Below the pieces are notes generated by a model that was not told where the DNA came from, did not search any database, and saw nothing but the letters and a program-made list of their open reading frames with translations. 64,000 nucleotides of DNA from Oscheius dolichura. Lineage: Eukaryota > Nematoda > Chromadorea > Rhabditida > Rhabditidae. The position numbers and the translations under genes were made by a program. This document shows, piece after piece, positions 1 through 14,600 of this stretch (positions are counted from its first letter, which is position 1; the number at the start of each line of letters is the position of its first letter). The stretch lies in the NCBI GenBank assembly GCA_932521035.1, contig OW051495.1, positions 7,440,001 through 7,504,000 on the forward strand. The letters are read 5' to 3'.

Positions 1-722
1 CTCGCCCATAACAGCGTCTGATTTTCTAGAAACTTGCTATAATGGGTAAAAATAGACGATAAACACGATGGTAATACCCGTTTTTACAAAAACTCAAACT
101 TGAGAATTTTATGAAGTTTTTTTTGGAAAATCGCGGGCCAAAAGTTTGGAAACCTCTTTTCGCGACTCTCTCGCGCTTGGAATAACCATATTCTTTTAAA
201 TGTTTTAGTGTAGAAATATTTCTATAAGCCTGTTCTACATGGCCCATCAGGAATCTCCCCGTAAAAACAGTACAAAGGAGCTCCCCGAAATACCCCCGTT
301 TGACCGTAATTGGCTTTGATTGGGGTTTCATGGCGGATAAATCCAAAATTTATTGAGTTGTAAGAAAACTGAGTACAAGGTCTTGTAGAGCTCGATCTGA
401 TGAGCAAGCTGATATAAGGCAGTCTATAAAATCACCTTGTAGTGAAAAGTGCGAGATGACCTATTCGCCTGTGTCCTTAAATAGGGCCTTTTTTTCGTAA
501 ATTCAATACAAAAGACCCCAGTTTTGGTGCCAGTTTTGAGCGGCATATACGGCAGACCCTAAGAACGCAAGAATGTGAAAAGTTTCTTATGTCCATTTGC
601 TCATCAGAATGAAACGACTTACAGTAATCTGGTCTCTACCCTAAGAGACCTCTACCCCATTTGTATGTCCCCGTCACCCGCTGTCTCAACGTAACGAAGA
701 CAGATTCCTTTAATATTCACTT
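1..722. other. No gene recognised
   Basis: Only short, unsupported reading frames occur here. The last bases before 723 form a 3' splice-like site (CTTCTAG) that leads into the first exon of the decayed copy at 723. No equivalent of the upstream exons of the intact paralogue (8669-17258) was found in this stretch. Confidence 0.4.
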
Positions 723-2428
723 CTAGAATGCTTGAAAAGGAAAAGCATGCCTATTTGAAGCTAAATTACCTGAATCTTCTGCTAAACATGGCATCTGTCT
801 CTCAAAAAGACATTGAAAGCATTCTAAACAAGCATGGAATAGCCAACATTGGAATAGTGGACTATGCGGCAGATCCTATTGAGATCACCTATGAAGAAGG
901 AGAATTTCTTAAACTTGAAATGAGCGTGGATTATGTTAGTTGGGGATAGCTAAAGGGAACCTTGATCCTTCAGAGAAATCACCAAAACTTGGTTGTTGTG
1001 GGGGCGGATCTCCGCGTGGGCACCAAACCTGTTGATGACTGTTTCAGCACTATTGAAAACACGCTCTCTGGTGAGAATTTCATAACTGTAAAAGGAGGGA
1101 TCCTGTTTTAGTTGAAATACGAAAACTCCAAGAAGATCTCGCAATTTCGAAGCGAGAAAAGGAAAAATATCAACAATGGCTTGGTGAGGAGAGTTGGCAG
1201 CAAGAAAGGAGGAAATACGAAGCAACAAAGGTTTCCACAGAATTAACAGAAGATTTTAATGCTGATATTTAGGAAACAAAGCTGGTAGTAACGTCTCTAC
1301 CAATGATTACTTCTTCGTCAGCCACAGTAGCCTACGCCATAGAAGATGTGCCCTATTGGTCACCCTATTATGGACACCGCTGGACTGGAAAACCGTCGTA
1401 TGAGGACATTACCCGTTCTTGTGGAGAGGTGGGTATACCATATTCTTTCATTTCTTCGCTTATTCTGGTCAAATTTCAACAAGGGGAATTTCATTAGCTG
1501 TCAACCCACTTGATGTAAAAGATTTTGATTAAACATAAATTAGTGAACACCGTAAAAAGATTCATTTTCAGAACATTCCCGAGGCGGAAGTTGACGCCTA
1601 TGCCCTCGCTATGTTAAATGATATTGATCAGAAGGAAGAAGCTTTTAAAGAGCTATTACGGTGGGTCAACTCCTTATTATATTCACAAATTATTTTAGAT
1701 TTTTGGAGAAACTAACTAGATCATCTAAGAAACCTTTCAGAATAAGAAATGAAAATGACGTAGTCGTCCAAATGCGCCAATTTCTTTATTTCGAAGAAGT
1801 TCTTGCCAAGATTGGTTACTCTTTACAGGTATCCTTTTCTGCCATCTGAACGGCTAGATGTATCCGATTTTCAGAATGGTCATTATGTAACGGACGAAGG
1901 GAACTTCAACGTGGAGTATCTAGTGATGTTCTATAAGGAGTTACAATTACTCAAAAAGAAGAAAGCTTGCTTGCTATTGGATAGCCAGTTCAGAAAGGTG
2001 GAAAGGGGATTGGATTTGCAGAAAGAGCGACTTCCTCTTGCGTTCTTTGACGCTGAACATGTATATCCAATATCTCTTCCCTTCATTTTTTTAAAATCCA
2101 GGATGACTATGCCTTCCACTCGAGGTTACCTATACAGATGCTATTGGATTGACGACCGCATTTGGATCGGGTTCCTTCTCAACTGCGCTACACGTTGGTG
2201 CGGGCCACTCATAAAGACAACGGCGATTGCTATCAAGTAACTTTAGGAATGAACCGCTTCTATACTTTATTTTAGGCGGTATTTACACCAACGGCGAAAA
2301 TTTCGGACGTCCTGAATCAGTTGACTTCTTGTAGAATGACGGCTCTTTATGAGGAGAAGCCGGGAGATCTCGATGGGAAACGGCTACAGGATGTCGGAGG
2401 CTTTGTGATCCAGCTCAAGATCCATTAG
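723..2428 (+). pseudogene. Decayed partial duplicate of the C-terminal third of the large GTPase-like gene
   Basis: Eight consecutive exons match, in order, the last exons of the intact gene ending at 17258: block 1 at 728-932 (LLNMASVSQKDIESILNK), then blocks near 970-1063, 1111-1250, 1282-1427, 1573-1660, 1700-1829, 1870-2060, 2101-2240 and 2277-2428 (ending in GGFVIQLKIH then TAG). Shared landmarks are AIEDVPYWSP, ERLPL.FF, DNGDCYQ and GGFVIQLK. In the exon at about 2101 the reading frame that matches the paralogue meets an in-frame TGA at about 2150, where the intact copy has a lysine codon. The copy also lacks the N-terminal membrane, linker and P-loop exons. It is therefore read as a truncated pseudogene, although transcripts or an alternative splice avoiding the TGA cannot be excluded. 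Function of the family is unknown. Confidence 0.75.
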
Positions 2429-3631
2429 CTCTCTTCATATGTTGTAGAAATTGTTTATAAGCTTCCATGAAGTAACGCGCTCTTTTCTCCAAATGAGCAT
2501 GGTACAAAGTAGATGACTACTCTCCATTTACAAGCATAGCCCTTTGGCAAGTTACTCTATCGTCCCCGCTGTTCGAAAGCTATTTTCGGTTATTTTTACT
2601 TATACAGTTTCCTTGAAATGGTTCTCAAAGTTGATTAGGACACCATCCAATTTTGACACAATGTTTTAGTTGCCCGTTTCTGTAAAGATACTTTCTGAGG
2701 TCGTTATTACTCAGTTTTTTTGTCTCATATCCGTAGGCGGTAGCTTCTTCCTGGTTAACTATGTCGTTCTTCATCGATCACTCCCGCGAGAAGCAAAAAC
2801 GTCTGGGACCAAGGAATGACCAGCTGTGAAGGGCCAGAAAACGTCACTAATGAGACTCTCTTTTAAAACTTATATGGAAACATTTATGAGAGAATTGAGG
2901 TGTTGTTAGGTTTGGTTATCAACCATCGGCTTGAAGTTGACGCTTATGTTGCAGTCGGCAGGAATGTTTACAGAAGAGCCTCTTGAACCAGAGCATTGAG
3001 CAGCGCCTATCGTCTTCACCAAGCATGTACTTAACCGAGTACAATAACCCAAAAGGCGAGATGTATCCCAATCTTTTCCCGACTTCCTAGACATCCGAGA
3101 TTTTTTGGGAACGAGGAAGAAAGAAGACGAAGAAACCCCGCCCTAGGTCGGTCAGGCCTGAACGGAGAAGGAAGATTGTTCTTTCTTGACCTAGTGCTAA
3201 AACTTTTTAATAAATGCTATTACTTGTTAGATTTCCCAATCCCTTTTACCGGAATGGTCGACAGTACCGCGGCTGACTGCTTCGACGGCAGAGAAATGGG
3301 GACCGACCGCCCGCGGGGTGGAAAGAAACAAAAGTCTCAAGTGAGTATCCCCCCTTATTATCCCTTCTTATTAAAGCGCTATGGTGTTTGTCTGTTTGTC
3401 TGTTTGTTTGTCTGTCCGATGGAAAAGTGTCCGACGGTAAAGGGATAACAAAATTTCTTAATCCCGGGGGCCGCCGCAGGCGGTCGTTGGCAGAAGAGCG
3501 GAAAGGTCGCCACAGGTCGAAACGGATAATTCTAACAAGACGACAGCCGTAGGCTTCCGAAGGCCCGCTGGTAGTCTGTTTTAAATGAAAAATACATTTT
3601 TATGTGAAAATATCACGCCTATTCACAATCC
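2429..3631. other. Intergenic region with a MITE remnant
   Basis: Lies between the 3' ends of the pseudogene (plus) and the CDC48 gene (minus). I see no supported gene. About 3385-3490 resembles the reverse half of the palindromic MITE at 4124-4505: a GTCT/GTTT-rich run, a GTCCGACGGT block, and a TTAATCCC...GGCCGCCG end. Confidence 0.4.
3385..3490 (-). repeat. Degenerate half-copy of the ACTAGTATGCC palindromic MITE
   Basis: The order of blocks (GTCTGTTTGTCTG microsatellite, TCCGACGGT, AATTTCTTAATCCC, GGCCGCCGCAGGCGGTC) follows the reverse half of the complete element at 4124-4505. It is more diverged than the other copies and its ends are not defined. Confidence 0.4.
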
Positions 3632-7717
<4,086 letters not shown>

Positions 7718-8668
7718 TTCTTTCCTATAAAATGGACTAGAATAGATGTGAATTATTTTTAAATGAAACTAAGCCGAGGAGAAATGAATAACCCCACCCC
7801 AATAAGAGCATTCCACGATAAACGGTGAGAAAAGCAAAGGGCAACCAAATATGCCTGCGCCCTGCAGATAAAATGGCAAGTATAAACATCACACCACCTT
7901 TTTTCCTTTAATTTTTCTTTTTTTAGAGTATTCTCTCTATTTACGAAACGAAACGCAATAATTTAAATGTATATCTTTTTCTAAAGTTGGAAAGGAGGAA
8001 AAAGAAGGAAAAAGGGCGCGTGGACGGTTGGCGGTGTGCCAGCTGCCGAGTGAATTTCTCACCGCTCACAGGGGGTCAGCCCACTTTATTATCTTGGCTA
8101 TTATTGCTTCCTTGAAACCTTTTCCATGTCCTTTTCCCTTCTTCTTTAAAAACAATAATGTTCGCAAGTGTTTGAAGTTATTTGCCTCTATTATGTTAGG
8201 AAAATGTTTAAAAACAATTCATTAGCCCGCGATCTCACAAATTCTCGTCGCGACATTTGAACCAGCCGTCTCCCCCGCCATAAATCACCACAGTTTCTAA
8301 TCTTGACAGCAATGGCACTTTCTGTTTTTTTTCTAACGATTTCCTCAATTGTTTTAAGTAAAAGTAAGTTTAAACGCTTGTTATTCCCTCCACTTTTCTC
8401 AGAAAAAGCTGCGAAAAGTGTATACATAAATTGCAGCGCGGGGGCGAATTTCTGACCGCATTGTTGCCAGACAGGGCAGCTCCTATTTTCATCCTAATCT
8501 TTAGCACTTCCTTATTTCTTTCCAGTTTTTAGCGATTTGTTGGCGCATAGACCCACAGATTTCTGATAATTACTTATTTGTTTCGCTAATACTATTCATT
8601 TATGCCGATAATTTGTTCAAATATGTTGTGTTCAGTGGATTAAATAGGAAAGAAGACTATCTAACGCG
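7718..8668. other. Divergent intergenic region, probable shared promoter
   Basis: This separates the start of the CDC48 gene (minus) from the start of the large plus-strand gene. It is AT-rich with T-tracts. There is no supported ORF and no clear TATA box. Confidence 0.4.
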
Positions 8669-11600
8669 ATGGGGTCGGCTGTCTCCGCCGTGATGGTGAC
8701 ACTGGCCGCCGTTGTGGCTGGCATTGGCATAGCTCTCATCTTCGCCCCAATGATATTCGCCGGAGCAGCTGTATGGCTCACCGCGTCGCTATGTGTTCTG
8801 GGAGGCGGCCTTCTAACGGGTAGCTTGTACGCCGGCTATGAGGCGCTGTATAATCCAGTCAGTTTCCAATAAACACGCATAAAATGGTCATAGAACGTCT
8901 CATGGGGTCTATTTGGAAAGGAATTCCTCAAAGGATTCGTGGTTGGCTGTGTTTCAAGCGTCTGTAGTTTAGCGGCCAGTGCAATAACACTCCCGCTGGC
9001 AGCTTATCTTGGGGTAGGGTGGCTGATTCTAACCAGAGGTACCACTTTTAGGTTTCTTCTTATGCTGTTGCTGCCACCTTGGGAGGATTGTGCGGACTGG
9101 CTACTAATGGAGTTTCGAATCTGGTCAGTCCTTTGTTTTAGCCTGCATAGTCTCCTCCATCCCACAAAATAACCGTGGATATTATTTACAGATGAAAAAT
9201 CGTAATTTCTTTGATAACTGGAAGCTTGCCCTATTTGCTGGAGCTGGAATTGGTTTAATCTGTCATGCACTGCAACTTGGATTCAGTGATGAGGCCGTTG
9301 GAGTATGTTACATTGATATACCCAGATGTATACAATAATTCCAGATGCTACAGAGCATTCGCGACAGACTTCTGGATCACCTTGATGAGGGAACCAGAGC
9401 TTTTATTGCAGGGTATAATGCACACATTTTTCATTTTAAAAAAACCGTTTCAGGATTAATTGGACCGCTATTGGCAACGCTCTCCGTAATGTCCGACTGA
9501 ACGCTACGTTAACTGTTGGTTTTGTAGAAATTGTGAGGAAAAACTTGTGTTTAGAGCTGTTTACATCAATTTAAACAGGGGTTGGTTGCGCTGTTCGCAT
9601 TCTGGCGTCAAAACAATGAGGAAACGGAGACAGAAGAACCCCTTCGACAGCCACGACCCGTAAGTTGACTCTAATTGGGGAGAAATGATGTGGTAGACTT
9701 CCAATCGCCCTCGAACCACGCGTCGTCCTGTCCCTGATGAAATACCAGCCACTTCACCTCCTTCCTCCCCACCTCCTCCATATTCTGCTAACGAGCCTTC
9801 TTTGGAGGAGAAAAAGGCACCACAGTTTGATGAGGTGAGAGCTCCGAGTGGACGGCATTATCACCTTGTATAGACTATCCTAACTGATGTTGACGAAGCG
9901 GATCTATTGCCAGGGAATGCTGAAGAGGAAATAGGTGACTGGCCCCCTGTGGATGTAGACGAGGTTGACAATATTAACGGCGATGTAAGTTATAAATTGA
10001 TCCCAGACATTTATTTATTTAGGACAGTTTGTTAACGGACGATGTCGATAATTTGGCGGAGGAGATAGGAGGATTAGGGCTTGAAGACGATATCGAAGAC
10101 CTCGGTACGGCCGAAGTAAGTGTTAACAAACCCTCTTACCGTATCCAATGGAGCCTCCAACGGGAGAAGGAAATTCATTTTTACGACCATTGAAAAAAAA
10201 CAATTGAATTTCCAGGCACCTAGTCGAGACGACAGTATTCAAGATTTGACACCCCCCGAAAATACAGACAATCTTGAGGTTGAGAGACTAGTTTGCCCGT
10301 AGAAAACGTTGTTTTAGGAGCTACAAGTGAAGCATACATTGCGAGCAGCTGAATCGCAACCAACTGGTTTTATTCAAAGGGAACTACGGGAAGAAGAGGT
10401 GGGTTAAACATACAATCTATTGTATTTGGGCGAGGATTGGCTCATTCAACAAATTGCTAAACCTCTAAATCAATTTCAGGTGCCTGATCCAGCTCCGGCA
10501 GCCGCTGTACAAAGTACCTCTTCCGATTCACCTGATCCAGACAGCGGTGGCAGTAATGTCAACTCTACTCCTGTCTTACGGCGCCTACCACAAGTGGAAC
10601 AAATTCGCTTGCCAGTAGAGGTAAGGCGTTGCTCGTCCAAAAAATCGTCCTGTAGGTATCTACTGCCTGCCACGAGAAGCACGGCAGCAGTCCGCGGAAC
10701 AGTAAAGGCATCAGGGCACAAATAAAAGAAGCTTACCAAAACAAATTCCACGCCGCTGAATGTGACGACAATAGTTTTATTGGCAGCAAGTATGATTTAC
10801 TCACTCTTCATGAGAAACATGAGAAATTGTCGACGGAGGCCAACAGAAAAGTCCACGTCCATTCGAACTACATGTTTGCAACTACTAGTGGCAGCGGTAG
10901 GCTCCCATTTCTTCATTTTACTGGCAATTTTAGGAATGCAACTTGGAGGTGGTCAAGGCTCTCACAGTCCGTCTCCATCTAACCAAGAAAATAACAAAAG
11001 TGCTGACAAGAAGAAAGATGGAGGAAAAGACAAGGGAAAGCAGCAGTCTAATCGAATGGGTAGTTTCAAACCGTTCAAGAAGCAGGTCATTGTTAAAAAT
11101 GGAAAGAAAGTACAGAATACCGTATACCATATGAAGAAACACTTATTTAGACTGCTACTGTACATAAACTGATAACCGCCGATGAGAATAACAACTATAA
11201 ACTGACCGATAAGGGAGAAGAATGGCCAGAGTTCAAAGGTAAGTACTTATTTATGAAATATAGGTCGGAATTCAAATTTATCCTGGAAATTAGTAAAAGA
11301 TCCGCTTGGCTTCATTGCAGATATCAATATTTAGGAAAGATGCGGGTAATTGGCCTTATGGGAGCTCCTGGCAGTGGAAAAACAACCCTGGCGCAGGCGA
11401 TCCTCCTCCAGATGGGATATACCATTTCTGAGATGCAGGCGACATTTACTAGAATTCCTATGGGTGAATAGGGAAGAAATCTGGAAGAAACTCTTAATTT
11501 AGGCATCCATGCATATGTGCTTCATGATGATAATCTGATTATTGTTGAGTGTTGTGAAGGAATTGACCCAAAGGAAAGCAGGTAGGCCCCAGAGATACAT

Positions 11601-14600
11601 TAGAGACTGTTGCTAACAAAAAAATTTGGTACGATATGTTTCTTTTTCAGTCAAAGTAAGTCTCCCTACGCTGCTCTACTCCTCGAGCTCTTTATGTATC
11701 TTTTCTGTACGAAAATCGTTTACGTCATACCGTATTCTACGGTAAGAGAGCCCATATTCTATAACAAGAAAAACTTTTATAGAATAAGACGTACGAATTG
11801 AAGGAATACGCCAGGAATCGTCTATCAATGCTGATGACAGCAGCCGCTGCGCATAAGGTGAACTTGAGATACCTCACTCTATTATTGTATTACTGTAATT
11901 ATAGGCCATCCGTCCACAAGAAATAGCCTTTGTTTTACGTGTTTTTGAAGCAGAAAAAGACTATAAAGCTGCATTGAAGGAGCTGAAATATTACTTTACA
12001 CAGCCACAACGACGATACGATCAAGTACGTTATTGGCACTGAATTACAATGGTGGCGGCTTTCAGGAAGGAAAAATAACGTTACCATTGACAGAGGAAGA
12101 GTTGCAAATGGATGAGATTCAAGCTCTTCATGGCGTTACTGTCAATCCAGTGAGAAAATTTGAGCAGAACGATAACCTCCTGCAGAGAGAGGAATATGAC
12201 AAGTGAGTTCTACCACTCGGTACTAATAAAAGAAGTACGGTATTTCTAAGAAACACAACTTGTATTCGCTTTACTGTATTTATTCACTTCCAGGCAGCTA
12301 CAAAACGTCATTGGAATTATGAGATCTGAAGACGGTACTTTCCAGCAGGATCCGGAGTTTATTATAAACAATCAGCCACTTAACTGCCCTAGATTCTGTA
12401 GCACTTTGAAGAAAATATGGGCCATGCTTTCTGAATCCAAATGTCTGGAAGGTACTCTTGCCAATATTCGAGCAGACGAGGTCCAGAATTCCGAGGAAGA
12501 CCCCTATGGTGTCAAAGTTAGTTTGTAATATGGACGGGCATTCAAGAATTTACAGAAATTCTACGAAAATGTACACTCTTTCATTATAAAAGTGCAAAAG
12601 GCTAGGCTCAATGATATTGTTCAAGAATATGAACGTTTCGTGGAGAAAATGAAGCAAAAAGGTTCGTTTCCCTTACCTGAAAAATGTATAATATTAAAAA
12701 TTTCAGGAGAAGAATTCAAAAAGCTCCCTAAAGAGGAACAAACTCCTCAGATCTTCGTAGAGTCGGTAGTCAAACTTGCTGATATTATCCTTCGAAAAAG
12801 TCTTGACATTGAAGATTCGAAACTGAAGGAAGAGGTTGGAAATAAAGAAAATGAAGTAATTTAAGGTTTTAGGGAATAAGAATTGGTCTCCATGGGTTTG
12901 TCATCCTGGTCAAGGCAGGGAATAACACTGTGGTGGAGGTCATGGCTCTGCGGATGGCAGTCTTCGATTGTAGCGTCGTCGAGGTTCTAAAACGGTCGGA
13001 AATCTACAACTTTTATCCGTAAGTATGGGGCTTTCATGGGCTCAACACGGATCAGCCACTGGGAGATTGTTTGGCTTTTCCAACTCGGGCTCCCCTTTCA
13101 GAAACTGTTGGTTCCTTTTAACACGCCTTGCCCGCAGCGGTTTCCGCCTCCCCGTGTTGGAATTTGATGTTTGGAAAGCAGCTAGCGACCATCTGGCAAA
13201 GGATAGCTTGACCACCGACTCCGAGACCTGGATCTATTTGTAAGGTTTTCGGTTTCTATGAAGAGTATTTCTCTAGGCAAATCCTCAGCCTCTTGGAAGA
13301 GTTAACAGATGCCGATCCATCGCGCTGTGTTCCCAGCTTGGTTCGCCATACGTAAGTTCAAATGGGATGGGTGATCATTGATTTCCAGAGATACCTACTT
13401 CTCGAGGAATATCTCAATCGAGCAAATTGCTTTTAACTATGAAAAGGAGAAGAAAGACGACGTTTTTGATATGCTTACGGTAGGTTACTATATCTAGGGG
13501 TGAACAATTTTTGACCTAGACCGTGTTGAGGAAGCCGAATACTGCTCAGTCAGTCTATCAGGATTGGTTGGAGTTGCCAGAAACCTGGTTCAATGAGAGC
13601 GAATACGCCAGGGTGGAATTTGACTCGGAAGAGCATCGAAGGAATAATGTGGAGAAGGTGATGGGAACATTAATCAGCCGCAATTTCGAGATTCTCTATA
13701 GACAGATCGGTAATTTGCTTTATCTATAGTTCATAAATTCATGTTTAGCTGAGACCTTCTCAAAAGATGTCGTCAAGAGGTCGTCAGAATTTATAATCAG
13801 AAAGTTTGGCGATAGAAACGAGGAAATCGAGAAGACGCGGCTTCTTTTATGGAAAAATATAATCGGTTAGACGTTTTGCTTCCCAAAAAATAGGGTAAAT
13901 GATGTTGTAGGAAATGCCGAACAAAATAAGGAGATCTATAGCTCGATGATAAGGACTAATCTTCTCGAATTCCTCATACAGGAATACATTCAAGGGGGAG
14001 AAAGGCCGGCGACTTATCCTCAGGTAAAACTGAATTCATAGTTTGTTTCCAATGGATATTCCATGGATCCACACGCTCAAAATCAGTATATGTACCGTAT
14101 TTTTAGGCCCTGAATACATTGGGAGCAATGGTTTGGACTGATGCTTGCTATAAAGATGACAAAGATGTTCAAGAATACATCCGAGAGAAGTGCACCCCTA
14201 CAAGGCAGAATAACAGCTCAAATGTAGGTTTTGGAAGAGTTTGGGGTACTTCATTCTTTAACAGGGGCGTTCCTCCCTACTTTTATCTGAAAATAACGGG
14301 TCTTTCAGGTGCACACCTTTGCGGATATTGACCAGCGCAACCACCGCTGGGAACTTACCCAGTGGTGGACACTGGCGCGGCTCCGCTGCTTGGAAAGCGG
14401 CGTTGTCGAACAACTGATTCCGTATTTCTGTGAGAGGGAACATCCACAAGGAATTCAGGTTAAAATAGAAGCTATCATTGCTTATAAAGACTTCGTTTAG
14501 TATCTCTTGTCTGCATTGGTCACTTTCTTGGCCAATGGCCGGAATGAGGAGGAGACAAGACTTTCGGAGAAGTTGTATATCACTAAAAGACATGCTCTGC

